DNA from: Ephemerocybe angulata
Lineage: Eukaryota; Basidiomycota; Agaricomycetes; Agaricales; Psathyrellaceae
Assembly (NCBI GenBank): GCA_013368325.1
Contig: JAACJK010000116.1
Span: 496,001-560,000, forward strand
Direction: 5' to 3'
DNA: 64,000 nt
Notes under the pieces: generated by a model
What the model saw: only the letters and a program-made list of their open reading frames with translations
Told to the model about the DNA's origin: nothing
Databases searched by the model: none
Shown here: positions 11,341 through 22,995 of the stretch, piece after piece
How positions within the stretch are numbered: the first letter of the stretch is position 1
Layout of the letters: the number at the start of each line of letters is the position of its first letter
Translations under genes and position numbers: made by a program

Positions 11341-13126
11341 TCAGACCAACAGGTCGACAACATGAATTCTACCCTGAACCCCACCATGCTCATTCTCGCA
11401 CAGATAAACCAACCTCCCCGACGCAGCACAAAAGCTTCCACATCCCACCAAGTGCCTCACAGGAATACTGCGAACCAGACACTCCCCTGGCACGGTTAAG
11501 ACAGAGTCGTTCTGGAGTTCGCCAGGGGCACCAATTGAAAGGTCCGAATAGAGAAGCATAAGCGGCGCTTTGCCCCACCCAGAGAACACAGTCGAGACAA
11601 ACCCAGAGCTACCATCAAAGCTATTCCGATTCCCGATTTCCGCTGTAGAGGAGGCTTGGTGTAGGCTAGCCAGCCTGGACGACATTCCATGAGAGGGGTA
11701 CTCGAATGCGACTTTAGCCAGGGTAGTCAGTCGTACACCCAAAGTTGAACGGCCAGGTGATATGTCGAGGCGGTATCTCACGGTAGCGACGCTCCCCTTG
11801 GATATCCGACTATGTCCAATAACGTCGTAAATAACCAATGCTGGGGGCAAAATGGCGGCATGGTGGTGACATCCCGGGTTCGGGTTCGCGGTAGCGCTCG
11901 CATCGCTCTTGTATTCGCTCTCATACCAGCCTGAAGACAGACCCAAGCTGAATGTGGACACAAAGTTGCCCGGTTGTAGCGCGCGTGGATACTCCACTTC
12001 GTAGCAAGGTTCGAGAATTGTCGGGGCGGAAGCGTCGGAGTTGGCGGTGATGTCGAGGATGAACTTGGAGCCCAGATCGTCTATCCTGCTTAGCCAAGGG
12101 ACCTCCCAAAGCACGGCGCCTGTGGGTGTGAGGCCAACAAGTAGATCCCCTTTTCCTACATGTGTGATCTAGAAGGACAGTTCGAGCCAAGGTGTCTTTG
12201 AAGGGGATATTGACGTACCTCACGAACGCCCTCCTTCGCGATGGACCAGAACCAAATGCGATGAAGAGAGTAATCCCAAACTGCGGCATCGTTCTTGAAG
12301 TGGATGTATACACGGTCTTGTGAACCAATCCATGTGCGGCGCATCGCTGGAGTGTACGCGATCTTCAGGTCTCGACCGACCTGTCGGAGAGCACAGTCCT
12401 TAGGAATCGGCCCAATTTCGTAGACCCTGAGCCTGTGGTGAATGAGACTCGACGTTCCAGCATAGATGCAACGACGCACCTTATATCTGACCCCGGGATC
12501 CCAATCCCTACAACAAATCTAATGCTGTCGCGCCCGTGCCGAATAGGAGTTGAAATACCGATGACCTGCCAGTCGTACTTCATGTACACAACACCCAGCA
12601 CCACAGGTTCCTTATGAACCTCGAACGAGGGTCCAGCAACACCAAGATCCTTGAGCGAAATTGCGGCTCTCGACGTGCAAAGCAGGAAACGGCCGCCAGG
12701 GATGAGAAACACGCCAGTAGGTGTCCAGGAGTTCTCGTACTGCGAACTTATACATCGTTCGGTGTGTGGCATGCTCGGAATCTCGGAGCTGCCCCGGGAT
12801 GGAGCCCAAAGGACTGTGTGGTGCCACAGGGCGGGTCCGAGTGCGGCGTGCTTGAGGTCGTCGATTGTCATGAGGTCGAGGGGAAAAGAGGGTTCGAATA
12901 GTGCGTTTCTGGAGCATGTATTCTTCAGAGATTGCTTCCAGACGCCTTTCTGGTCGATTAGGGTGTGCATAGTGAAGCACGTCTAGATACAAAGTCAGTG
13001 GTTTTGATAGTGGCGGCGAATGGGACTGACCATGCTTATGCGTAGCAGGTCGAGAGCATCGAGATGTGAGAAGATAAGGAGGTGCATCTCTAGTGAGAGG
13101 TACAAAATTGAAGCCTCTTCCGCCAT
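11341..13126 (-). CDS. F-box protein copy C (intact)
   Basis: This is a 540-residue member of the F-box family. Exons in transcript order are 13126-13031, 12982-12480, 12432-12224 and 12155-11341. The third intron uses the donor GTGAGG, which is the only nearby site that keeps phase. The F-box is YLSLEMHLLIFSHLDALDLL. The second exon has WKQSLKNTCSRNALFEPSFP and FLIPGGRFLLCTSRAAISL; the third has LRVYEIGPIPKDCALRQVGR and AAVWDYSLHRIWFW; the last ends with CAASGRLVYLCENE. An in-frame ATG at 13213 would add 29 residues, but the other copies start a few residues before the F-box, so 13126 is preferred. It is the most diverged intact copy. Predicted role: SCF adaptor. Confidence 0.72.
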
Positions 13127-13944
13127 GAAGGTCGCTGGTACGTCGAAGTGGGGGTGGCTGCTAGAAAAATTCGTAGAGTAGATCTCAACAAAGGGATCCG
13201 GCCCCTGCACCATTGGATACGGTCGCCATCGAGGACTCTAGGCCAGAGAAAGCATGTCAGATCTCAGTTGCACCGTTTTCATAGCAGAGTAGTATCAGTG
13301 CCGGAACCGAACGGGCCAGCTGGGTGAACTTGAAGAGCCTGATGGAAGACGGAGAGGGGAAGGAGGGTCAAGTAGGTAGGTTGTCCGATGAATCAAGACG
13401 TTGTGGTCCGTGTCCAGTGTCCACAGATCTGATACTACCAAACTGTGGACACGAGATTTGCCCTCGTCGCTGTCTATGATGAAGAGCAGGGTGTACGGAC
13501 GCGGCGCTCCCGCCGCAATCCCACCCGGCTGAGTCAGCTTTTCTCAGAGAGTCGGACCCAGGTTCGCCGAAGAACTCGGCGCCTAACTCTCGACCACCAC
13601 CACACTCATTTCCTCGACACCACCAACACTTCAAAACGCGCAACTGGAACGAAGGGGCGTAGCAGGAGAGGGGGAAACGACACGTGTAAGGCAGGCTTGG
13701 GGCCAGGGCCGCATGGGACGATTTGCGGCTCGCTGTGAGGTGTAGCCGGCGGTGGATGAGACTGTAGGCCATGGGCCATAACCGTATGTATATAGAACTG
13801 AAATTGCAAATCTTTCCCCCTTCTCCTACCCCTTTTCCGTCCTGTTCAACGTTGTCCCGCCCACATTGTCGGCTTATTAAGCACCCGGGCGCCAAGTCAG
13901 ACTATTTCAGACTTTTTTCACCACTTCCATTAATCACCCGTTTC
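13127..13944. promoter_or_regulatory. Divergent intergenic region between copy C and the protease gene
   Basis: The region separates two head-to-head genes. A TATATAGA string at about 13789 lies roughly 155 bp before the protease ATG and could serve it. I see no coding relic. Confidence 0.4.
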
Positions 13945-15603
13945 ATGGATACCACCGTTGTCGCACCTGCTCTGGTCTCGCCGTTCGAGGCCAAGAACTA
14001 CTGGCATGGGATCTCCGACGATCCTCCAGAGCTCCTCTACCGTTCCGATCTCGAGAGCAACCCGTTCCCGCATCCTGAGCCAGGGGTCAGGTTTTTCCAG
14101 CTCCCCGTCAAGACCGCCTACGGAACCTGGGGCACGGCCCTGAACGAGGTCTGGCACGACGTAGCTCCCTTAATCATCGCATTGTTCAAGGAGCGCGGCA
14201 TTTCGTACTCTGTCCTCAAGAGCACCCGCTTCTTGATCGAAGACGAGGACGGCCAGAAGGCGCTGGGTCCCGTCGTTGTCTGGGTTGCGCTTCACCCCGG
14301 CCGCAACACCGCCTCCGACGCCCGCGACGTATCCCCCGACGTTCTCAGGATCCTCGTCCAGCATGGCGTCGAGGGCGCTGTCGTAGAGTGGTATGAAGGT
14401 GCCGTCGAGAAGTTGACGGGCCCGCCTCTCCTACGCGTCACCAACGACACCAATCCCTCGTACCACGTCCGCCGTGCCCTCACAGCTGCCTTGGGCATGC
14501 CTATCGCCGCGAAGGAGATGGGGGCCGAGGGCTCCGTCTCCTTCTTCTTCCATGAGAACCGTACCAAGGACGGCGCGCCCAGCAACAGGGTCTTCGGTGT
14601 GTCGAACAAGCACGTTCTCAACAAGGTGACGACGGTCGAATACGAGGCGGGTGCGCCTCGGCAGTACATTCGAGTCTGTGGAGAGCAACGCTACAAGCGT
14701 TTCGTGGCCGAGACCAGAGCGCTCATGGCGAAGAACGCCGACGGGTCCCTTCGCCTGGCCGAGGAAGTCGCCCGTTTGGAGGGGAAGCCCAGGAGCGCGG
14801 ACGCGGACGAGGCGGCTGACGATGCGTACGCTTTGAAGAAAAAGAAGGCGCAGTTGGAGGAGGCAGTGGAGACCTGCGAGGCGTTGCAGTCTTTCTTGAC
14901 GACCACCGACGAAGCCTTCCATGATATTGCGCGTCGTGACATCGGGTGGGTCGATTGGGCCCCCAAGATCGCTACCGGCCTCGATGCCAACCGCTATACG
15001 CTCGATATCGGCACCTTCGAGCTCGACCGGAGCAAGTTCAGCGACAACTTCAGGGGCAACGTCGTAGACGTGGGTGCGTTCTTTCTTTCTACTTCAAAGA
15101 CATGGACATTGAATACCTTTCTCCTTTCTTCAGGCAGCAAGTTCGAGCTGTACGAGCTGAACAAGATGTTTTGGCCCAACGGCACTGGCATGAAGCTCCC
15201 GTCCAACCGTCAGCTCAAGATCCGCGGTGTCGTGCCGCGCGACCTCCTCGCCAACCCCGACTCCTACGACACTAACGGAAACGCCATGTACGTCGTCGCC
15301 AAAGACGGCAGCGCAACGGACCTCACCGTCGGACGGTACGCGGGGCTCGAGGCCTACCTCTGCGACGAGTTCGGCAACGAGTCGATCGAGGTCGCAGTCT
15401 ACAACTACTCGCAGACGTCGGGCGACTTCGCCGCCAAGGGAGATTCGGGGTCCCTGATCTTCACAGGCGACGGCCGCAAGCTTGCTGTCCTCCACTCTGG
15501 CATGCCGCGCGGCAACGTAGCGTTCGGCACCCCAGCCTGGTGGGTCGTCGAGAGGCTCTTGCTCAAGTACAAGTACGCCGACTTCGACCGCGAGGCGTTC
15601 TGA
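13945..15603 (+). CDS. Trypsin-fold serine protease-like protein (fungal)
   Basis: This is a predicted 532-residue intracellular protein with features of the chymotrypsin fold. The ATG at 13945 gives MDTTVVAPALVSPFEAKNYW; no signal peptide is seen. A candidate catalytic triad is visible in order: His223 in VFGVSNKHVLNK, Asp354 in RYTLDIGTFELD, and Ser481 in AAKGDSGSLIFTGDGRKLAV, with GDSGS the typical serine motif. A charged, probably helical insert (residues about 255-310) separates His from Asp. One intron at 15074-15133 (GTGCGT to TTCTTCAG) is 60 nt long and free of stops, so the frame reads through it. Family members are common and uncharacterised in Agaricomycetes; substrate unknown. The fold assignment is inferred from the motifs. 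Confidence 0.75.
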   Translation: MDTTVVAPALVSPFEAKNYWHGISDDPPELLYRSDLESNPFPHPEPGVRFFQLPVKTAYGTWGTALNEVWHDVAPLIIALFKERGISYSVLKSTRFLIEDEDGQKALGPVVVWVALHPGRNTASDARDVSPDVLRILVQHGVEGAVVEWYEGAVEKLTGPPLLRVTNDTNPSYHVRRALTAALGMPIAAKEMGAEGSVSFFFHENRTKDGAPSNRVFGVSNKHVLNKVTTVEYEAGAPRQYIRVCGEQRYKRFVAETRALMAKNADGSLRLAEEVARLEGKPRSADADEAADDAYALKKKKAQLEEAVETCEALQSFLTTTDEAFHDIARRDIGWVDWAPKIATGLDANRYTLDIGTFELDRSKFSDNFRGNVVDVGAFFLSTSKTWTLNTFLLSSGSKFELYELNKMFWPNGTGMKLPSNRQLKIRGVVPRDLLANPDSYDTNGNAMYVVAKDGSATDLTVGRYAGLEAYLCDEFGNESIEVAVYNYSQTSGDFAAKGDSGSLIFTGDGRKLAVLHSGMPRGNVAFGTPAWWVVERLLLKYKYADFDREAF

Positions 15604-16658
15604 TCGCCACCATATCCTGTTTCCAAATTCCCCCTCGCCCACTGTCTGCGCTCGGGACTGGAGGCCTTGTCGTCTCGTCTACGCTCTGCATCGTGGACTT
15701 TCGCCGTCGTACAGGTACGTTGTGTTCCTCTTGCTCTTACTCGATATATCACAGCTGACGACTCGCCCTTTGCTCTTTAGGCCTTGGTGATTGCTTTGAT
15801 GTTGTCGTTTCCGCTCAATATGTACGTCTTTACACTGCCTCCGCACTCCGCACTCCGCACTTCCCAATCGCAGCCTCCCTTCTCGCTACTCACCACCCAG
15901 CCCCATTATGGGGGAGGTTCTGTAAAGCACTATCTTATCTTAGGACTCCACAATTTCGCCTGCGGCTTTGACAGCCGCAACCGACCGCTTCAAGTAACGG
16001 AAAGAACTCGTGAGCAACATTTACTATGATTTGGGGTATCCTTCGTTTCTCGCATTCAGAAACGAAACTCGGAGCTCTTTTTTCCCCGACCGTCGCCCAT
16101 GATTTTGGGCTTGGAATGAACCGACGCTCATGGAGAGCGCTCGACGTCGTGCCGCCCTCCTGACTATAATTCAGTGGGGTAGCGTCTGTGCGTCCAATGT
16201 GCGTCTATCACTTTGGCTCTGTGAGCATCCGAGCGCTTCAACTCCGGGTCCCATATCCCATCCTTTCCCAAGTAGACGGTTCTCTACCTTGTCTAGTTTC
16301 CTTCATTTGCTTCGAGAGACGGAATGCAAGTAGCAATCTAAAAATAGCGAGTATGGGTATGGGCGTTCATTCACTGTGACAAACTTTGCCAATGGAATGG
16401 GTAGTATCGTAGGATTTGGTTCATTTGAACACTCCGCAAGCATCTCAGACGGTACGGTACCCTGATTCTCCTCCATTTCGACCTCAACAGTCGAAATTCA
16501 AAGCACCGGTACTCTAATTTGGAACCTGTGGCGCTCGGACTAGGGCGATTGCATAAATACCTTCGCCTTCTCCACCACATCTCTTCAGGAGCTCCTCCCC
16601 GAGTCTTCACCTCACCATAACAGCCGCTGCAATTACCGACTCCTTCCTCTCTCTAATC
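15604..16658. other. Intergenic stretch, possible spliced 3' UTR and downstream promoter
   Basis: Right after the protease stop, a GTACGT...CTCTTTAG pair (about 15715-15780) could be a 3' UTR intron. No coding exon is recognised. A CATAAATA string at 16552-16559 lies about 100 bp before the metalloprotease ATG and is a likely TATA box. Confidence 0.45.
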
Positions 16659-17903
16659 ATGTCTGGAGACAATAACGTTGGCGAGTCCGTGGCTGCCCCG
16701 GAATCTGGTATCCAAGCACCCGCCGCCGCCGTTGAAGAGAAAGAATTCCCCGCCTCTTACTACCGCTTCTGTCCCGACCGATCCCCTGCCCCCACCAGCG
16801 AGACCCGCATTGATGGCATGAAGGCTATCCTCACCAGGGCCTCCCAGATGTGGGAGAACGGCAAAGTAAGCTCCAAGTATCGCACTAATGCACACTCGCA
16901 CCCAATGCTAATGCAGATATCCTTCAATAGACCTTGACCGTTGGCTTCATTGACGTCCCTGGCACAGCCAGGCAGCAGCAGAAGGTCAAGGACACGGTGA
17001 AGGAGTGGGAGAAATATGCGAACCTCAAGTTCCAGTTCGTCACCAACCCTGCGCTTGCCATCATCCGTGTGTCGTTCCGCAAGAACGACGGGTCGTGGTC
17101 GGTCATTGGTAAGGGTGCCTTGTCCGCGAGGATCCGCAAGACCGAGCCCACGATGAACCTCGGCTGGGTCGAAGACACTGATTTCACCGACCCTGAGGAG
17201 AGCGGCACCATTCTCCATGAGTTCGGGCATGCCATTGGATATCTTCATGAGCATCAGAGCCCTCGTCGTGGCGAGAAGCTCAAGCTCATTGACAAAGGTT
17301 TGTTTCGCCAATTCCTTCAGGTTTTTTTTGTTTTCATCTGATTTAACTTTATTAGTGGTTATTGACTGGACCAGACGCACTCAGAACCCCCCTTGGAGCG
17401 AGGAGCAGACTCGCCAGAATATCCTCGACATCTACAACGTCTCGGAAGTGTCCAACTTTTCCGCCTGCGATTTGACCTCCATCATGATGTACGTCTCACT
17501 CTCCTCCGAGTCTTCCTTCCCAACTATCTCCCATCTAACATTAGCCTACAGGTACTTCATGCCTGCTGAGTTCAACGTCCAGCACATCGAGATCAAGCCC
17601 AACAACGTACTTTCGCCCCTCGACAAAGCGTTTGCTTTCCTCAACTACCCCTTCCCCACCGGCGCGGCATCGGTCGACCCCAGCGTCAATCTCGTCAACG
17701 CTCTCAACACCGTTGGGATTACGGGTGCCGTCAGGGCCAGCATCACTACTGAGTGGGCTGAAGGCGACTGGCAGGGTGTACGCGCTGAATTCACGAGGTG
17801 GTCTGTTAATCAGAAGGCGTTGAACGACAAGACCGCGGCTGTGGCTGAGAGGGAGGAACTTGCTGCGTCGGTCCCTACTGCCAGCCCCATTGCTATCAAC
17901 TAG
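16659..17903 (+). CDS. Astacin-like zinc metalloprotease
   Basis: This is a predicted 352-residue zinc endopeptidase of the metzincin type. Exons are 16659-16865, 16931-17297, 17356-17488 and 17552-17903; phases agree. The zinc-binding motif is HEFGHAIGYLHEH (HExxHxxGxxHE form) in exon 2, with the catalytic Glu after the first His. The Met-turn would be SIMMYFMP, formed across the third intron. The N-terminus (MSGDNNVGESVAAPESG) has no signal peptide, which suggests a cytosolic location or non-classical export. Upstream WENGKTLTVGFIDVPGT resembles the start of an astacin-type catalytic domain. The C-terminal 100 residues (GAASVDPSVNL onward) are outside the catalytic core. Several fungal M12A-like proteins share this layout. 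Confidence 0.82.
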
Positions 17904-18373
17904 TAGAGGGTACTCATGATCACACAGTTTCTCTTATGTTTCGGCTATCCTTTTTCCCTAGTCTCTCGCGAAATTGTCGAAGTAGATACGACATCAATGT
18001 AACATGTATCATATTGTACTTCTAACGTTGTTCAAGTTGGATTAACCTTTGAAAAATAGCATGCTTATTGCTCGGTCACTATTCCCTCCACAGCCCATCC
18101 TCGGACCTCCTCACTCCGAGTTTGTACATCAAGCCAAGCCATTGACGCTCGCCAGATTCTTGGCCTTAGCTCGCGCAGTACACGGCGTATTAATTTCGAA
18201 TTTCGATACTGCATGGGTGCCAAGACACTCTTGAGTTCAAGAAAGAATGCAGAGTGGGTCAGTAGTCTGAGCGCGGCGGGTGAGGCATTTTCAACAGGTC
18301 TCAGAATTCAACCGAAGGAGCGCAGTTTCCACAGGGTCCGAATTGTACATAGGTACATGCGTATCGTATCAAT
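17904..18373. other. Convergent intergenic stretch
   Basis: This is 3' flank of the metalloprotease and of F-box copy D. I see no gene or relic. Confidence 0.6.
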
Positions 18374-20038
18374 CTAGTATACCAAGGAAACGACGGTTAT
18401 TCCCTTGTGGCTTGTCGATTCATTGGGGATATATGCAACTCGTCCAGTTGGCGGACAAAAGCAGTAGGCCGCTAAATCCAACGCGCCAAGGTCCTTGAAG
18501 GCATACTGTATGCCGTCCATGCTTTCTACTCGTCGATCAGCATCGCCTGCTGAGTGAACGATTCCGGCTCTGGGATAATCTATCATGGTGGCCAGACTGC
18601 CGCAAATGGTACTATAGGGTCTCCATTTCTGCGGAGCGTACATTGAGTTCATGGGCTGCGAGGACGAGATCCGGGTCATCAGGAAGGGGGTCGCGGCTCC
18701 GGGAGTAGGAGTAACGTCAAGGAGAAATCGCTCAACTCGGACTGTCTTCTCAGCTTTCTCGAGAAGAGCGTACTCCAGGGCGTCTGGCGGAAAGGAGTAC
18801 CAGTGCGATGGGAGACAGATTCGATATCGCGTTTGACCGTCGTCGCGCTCGTAGATCGTACTAAAGTCGATGAAATCCGTGCAATCTTCTGAAAGGAGTC
18901 CGCGGAGCATTACAGATGAGGACTCCAGAGGCTTGAGTGGCGGTATGGTCCATACGCCGACGTTTTGACCCACCCAGGCGATGACCTTGTTTCCGCTCGT
19001 AGTTTTCTAGAATCTGAAGTGAGATGGGAAAGGGGGTCAGGGTTCAGGGCAAGGTGGGTCACACACCTTCAAGTTCCAGTTCACCGTGGCAGAACTACGA
19101 CTCTGGATGGCAATATATCTCGATTCCACAAAGTCCCATACCACCATTCCCTCATCAAAGTCGCATACTAGGCTGTTTCCCTGTAGCCAGCAATCATTTA
19201 GAAAGAGGTCCCGGGGGATACCTTCGAGTTTTGCGATTTCGCGGATTGGGCCAACATCCGGCAGGGGCCCAACTTCGTAGACATGGAGGCTTCAGGTAGA
19301 AGGGGTGCATTAAAGGTCAGTTATTATTGAAATTTGAGCGCAAACAGTGATTGCGAAGTAAACTTACTCTGTTTCATTCAAACTTGCGAAGCGAAAGCTC
19401 GTGATGTTGACTGCTTTAGGTTCTGACATAGTCCTGAAATTCGTTCCATGTGGAGCCCACACAATGGAACATGGGGCGAGTCGGTCGGGCCTGATGTTCC
19501 AGGATACCTTACTTGTTTGTCCCATGTCCCAAAGACAGATGTACTTCGAAGTCATGCCGAGGACATATCGCCCTCCAGGTACAATATGCACAGACTTGAA
19601 ATCAACTTGAAGTTGGTCAGAACCAACGTCGAGCGCGATCTCCTTTTGTAGCGTGTTGCGGCTAGGAGCTGAACCTTCGTGTTCAGAAGGGTTGTCGCTT
19701 GGAGTTTCCGGTGTAAAGCTCGCACTCCGCCTCCAAGGCTCCAGCGCCGCGCGTTGGAGTTCGAGAATCTCCAAATCTTCGATCGGGTAGTAAGATGGCT
19801 CGAAGAGTTGGTTGAGACGGCAAGTGGTGCGTAGAGCAGTTTCCCAAACGTGTCTCTGGTTAACGGCGCTGCGAATGGTGTGGCATGTCTGCAGATTGTA
19901 AGTTGGCATTTCCAGCGAGTGACGAGATCGGCTTACCTGGCCCAAACTGAGCACGTCCGGTGCCTGAAGTTCCTGGATGATGCAGAGGTGGAGCTCTAGT
20001 GGCAGAGTCAAGATGCCTCGAGAGCTATTTGCGCTCAT
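18374..20038 (-). CDS. F-box protein copy D (intact)
   Basis: This F-box family member has four exons. Exon 1 is 20038-19937 and starts MSANSSRGILTLPLELHLCI with the F-box helix and DVLSLGQ. Intron 1 (19889-19936) is only 48 nt and stop-free, so the frame runs through it. Exon 2 (19888-19368) has NQRHVWETALRTTCRLNQLF and HIVPGGRYVLGMTSKYICLW. Exon 3 reads LHVYEVGPLPDVGPIREIAK and MVVWDFVESRYIAIQSR. Exon 4 has KVIAWVGQNVGVWTIPPLKP and ends CFCPPTGRVAYIPNEST with the stop at 18374. All phases join. It belongs to the D/E/F/H/I subgroup. Predicted role: target-selecting subunit of an SCF ligase; the body looks like a degenerate WD-type propeller. Confidence 0.78.
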
Positions 20039-20599
20039 GGTCGTGGTTCGAAAGGAAGAGGGCCACGCGTCACTATGGTAGGTGAGTGCATATATATATG
20101 TGTGTGTGCCAGTGTGTGTGTGTGTGACCGAGCACTAACAACACATCAACGACGACCACGGAAAATTGCACCTCTACAGCGACGCCACCACTACATAGTG
20201 TTGAGCCAAGGTAAAGTGAAGCCATAACGATTCCGAATCGAGGTCAACCAGAGTCGTACGCGCGCGCTGCCACCCTTCAAAAAACGGCGTCATGGAGGGT
20301 AAAGCGGTAGAAAGGACCAAGATACGGTCCTTGGGGTTCAAGTTGGTTTGTTTGGTTGGGCGGAACACCGGATCACCAACCATCCCGGAACGGCCGAACC
20401 CGGCTGGCCATGGCAAAGGTGCTGGCAGTGGTGGTGACGGAGGGCGACGAAAAAATGAAGAAAGACAACGAGAGAGGGTGAGAGTGAGACGAGACCCCCT
20501 CGACGATGGGAGGAAAAGGAATCCTTCCTTCAACTTCACGCTCGAAAAATTCGAGGTGCGGCGGCAACATCGGCGCAGTAGGAGCCAGGCCAAGGCTCA
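20039..20599. other. Stretch between copy D and fragment E'
   Basis: The stretch contains the microsatellite near 20.1 kb and about 300 bp (20250-20560) of sequence joined directly to the broken end of E'. I recognise no protein family in it. Confidence 0.5.
20089..20126 (+). repeat. TA/TG microsatellite
   Basis: A (TA)n run passes into two (TG)n runs about 50-90 bp upstream of copy D's ATG. It may affect that promoter. Confidence 0.8.
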
Positions 20600-20894
20600 A
20601 GAGCGCCGCACGTTGTAACTCAGGGAGGTCCAAATTCTCCAGCGGGTAGTAAGATGGTTCAAAAAGTTGGTTGAGACGGCATGTAGCGCGCAACGCAGCT
20701 TCACATACATGTCTCTGGTTAACTGCGTTGCGAATGGCGTTGCACGACTGCTGAAAGCTGTGAGTTGACATTTCTGGCCCTGGTTCAATGTGTCGCACCT
20801 GGCCCATTGACTGAGCACATCTGGTGCGTAAAGTTCCTGGATTGTGCAGAGGTGGAGGCAGATTCAGGATGTCTCGAGAGCGGTTTACGCTCAT
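20600..20894 (-). pseudogene. F-box fragment E' (first two exons only)
   Basis: The ATG at 20892-20894 starts MSVNRSRDILNLPP, but a deletion removes the ELHL part of the F-box helix and shifts the frame relative to DVLS. Exon 2 reads AIRNAVNQRHVCEAALRATC and LPELQRAAL; after that the similarity stops at about 20600. Exons 3 and 4 are absent. It is a truncated duplicate of the copy E type. The upstream flank keeps the TTAAGCGCT element at 20997. Confidence 0.7.
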
Positions 20895-21213
20895 GATGGT
20901 GGTTCGATTCAGGAAGGAAGACGCACGCGGCACTTGTCAGGGTGTACCGTGTTGGGCTCTGCTAGTGGCATTGGCTGATGCATCATGCGGAAGTTAAGCG
21001 CTCGCTAAACGTACTCGCTGAAGTGGCATTGCAGCTCTCGTATGAGGGGTATAAGATACGTTGGTAGCGTTGTGGTTTCTTGATATAAAGAGAGTTCTAC
21101 AAGTCCGAGCCCGAGGAACAGGCCTGGCGAAGCCTCAAAGAAGTGCCGTATCCGCACTGTGTGTCCACAAATACCTATGCGGAATGCATGATCATTGATG
21201 TTACGTTAAAAGT

Positions 21214-22890
21214 CTAGTACAGCAGGGAAATGAGGGTTATTTCCCCATTGCTCGGGGGTACAAACATATACGCAGCTCGTCCAGTAGGCGGGCAATGAGA
21301 AAAGTCGAGTACACCGGTAATGCCAAGGTCCTTGAAGGCATACTGAATGTCGACCACATCCTTCAGTTGAGTACCACCGTTTACAGAATGAAACATGCCT
21401 GCTCTGAGCCCCTCGAGATAGAAACCCTGCTGTAGAATATTGTCCATGCTCAGGCTGCCGCAAATGGTGCGATAACGTTTGCCGACGTGCGGAGTGTTCA
21501 TAAAGTCCACGGGCTGCGAAGACGAGATCAGAGTCTTTCGACTGCAGCTCCCTGCCCCGTGCGTAACGTCAAGGAGAAAGCGCTCAATTTTGAGCGCGTT
21601 TAGGTCATTACTAATAGTGGCATATTCCAGCGCGGTTGGTGGATAGGAATACCACGGGGATGGGAGGTAGATCCTACACCACGGGACTCGGCCGTTGACT
21701 TCTCCCTGGATTGTATCGAAATCGATTGCAGCGGTGAAATCCCGTGAAAGAAATCCTTGGAGCTCGAGCCTGAGGGAAGTGGGCTCTAGGGGCTTTAGTG
21801 GCGGTATCGTCCATACGCCAATGCTGACATCCTGAAAGGCGACTATCAGGTTTCCGCTCGTAATCATCTGCACCTGAAGTGAGATCGGAAATGGAAGCTA
21901 AAGCTCGTTAGGTGACACACCCTTTCCCCGTTGCCCCTCGTTTTTATGGCAGTGTACCTCGATTGAATGAAGTCCCATACAACTATACCCTCATCAAAGT
22001 GACACACAAGGCTATCTCCCTGTAGCCAGAACTTGTATCCGTAGAGCTCACGCGGGATACCTTGAAGGCTCGCGATTTCGCGGATTGAACAAACATCTGG
22101 CAGGGGCCCAACCTCGTAGACGTGGAAGCATCTGGCCGAAAGTGCGCATCCCAAGTCAGTCAGTTGTAACGGTGTTCAAGCGAGGACACCGGCCTTCACT
22201 TACTCGTTATTCTCGGTCGTCGCAAAGCGAAAACTTGTAGCGTTGGCAGCCTTCGGGGCTGACATTTCCCCGATCCATTTTCCGGGTGTAGCCCTTGCGA
22301 TGGAAGACGGGGCCAACCTGTCGGGCCTGCTACTCCAGGACCCTTTCCCGGTTTGTCCTACGTCCCAAAGAGCGATATACCTCGTGGTCATGCCGAGGAT
22401 GTATCGCCCACCAGGTACAATACACACATCCTCGAAATCAACGTGAAATTCCAGGTAGTCGTCATGGCCTTCGAGCACGATCTTCTTTTGTAGCGTGTTG
22501 CGGCTGGTAACTGAACTTTCGCCTCCAGAAGGGTTGTCGCTCGGAGGTTCCGGTGTGAAGCTCGCGCTCCGTCTCCAAGGCTCCAGCGCCGCACGTTGCA
22601 GCTCGAGAATGTCTAAGTCTTCGATTGGGTGGTAAGATGGTTCGAAGAGTTGGTTGAGTCGACAGGTGGCGCGTAGAGCGGCTTCCCAAACACGTCTCTG
22701 GTTTATGGTGCTGCGAATGGCGTTGCATGTCTGTAGCTTATGAGTCTTATGAGTTATTACTTCCAGTGAGTGTCGATATGCTTACCTGCCCCAGATTGAG
22801 CAGATCCGGTGCGTCAAGTTCTTCAATGATGCAGAGGTGGAGCTCTAGTGGCAGATACAGGAAGCCTCGCCGAGACCTGTTTTCGCTCAT
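21214..22890 (-). CDS. F-box protein copy E (intact)
   Basis: This is a four-exon F-box family member. The ATG at 22888-22890 begins MSENRSRRGFLYLPLELHLC; exon 1 ends DLLNLGQ before GTAAGC. Exon 2 has TINQRRVWEAALRATCRLNQ and CIVPGGRYILGMTTRYIALW. Exon 3 has CFHVYEVGPLPDVCSIREIA, WLQGDSLVCHFDEG and IVVWDFIQSRYTAI. Exon 4 starts MITSGNLIVAFQDVSIGVWT and ends PPTGRAAYMFVPPSNGEITL before the stop at 21214. All joins keep the frame. The closest relatives in the window are E' and F. The element TTAAGCGCT lies 106 bp before the start codon. Predicted SCF adaptor. Confidence 0.78.
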
Positions 22891-22995
22891 GATGGTGGTT
22901 CGAAAGGAAGAGGGCCACGCGGCAGTTGTCAGCGTGTTGGGCTCTGTTAGTGGGCTGATGCCATCGTGCAGTTAACCACCGAATTAAGCTAATTA

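Noticed and set aside
13771..13944. Upstream extension of the protease frame
   Set aside because: The frame is open but the upstream part is unlike the family, contains the TATA-like string and is probably promoter and leader; the ATG at 13945 gives a sensible start.
20174..20593. Minus-strand 139-codon open frame next to E'
   Set aside because: It has no family resemblance, lies in another frame than the F-box fragment and crosses its broken end.
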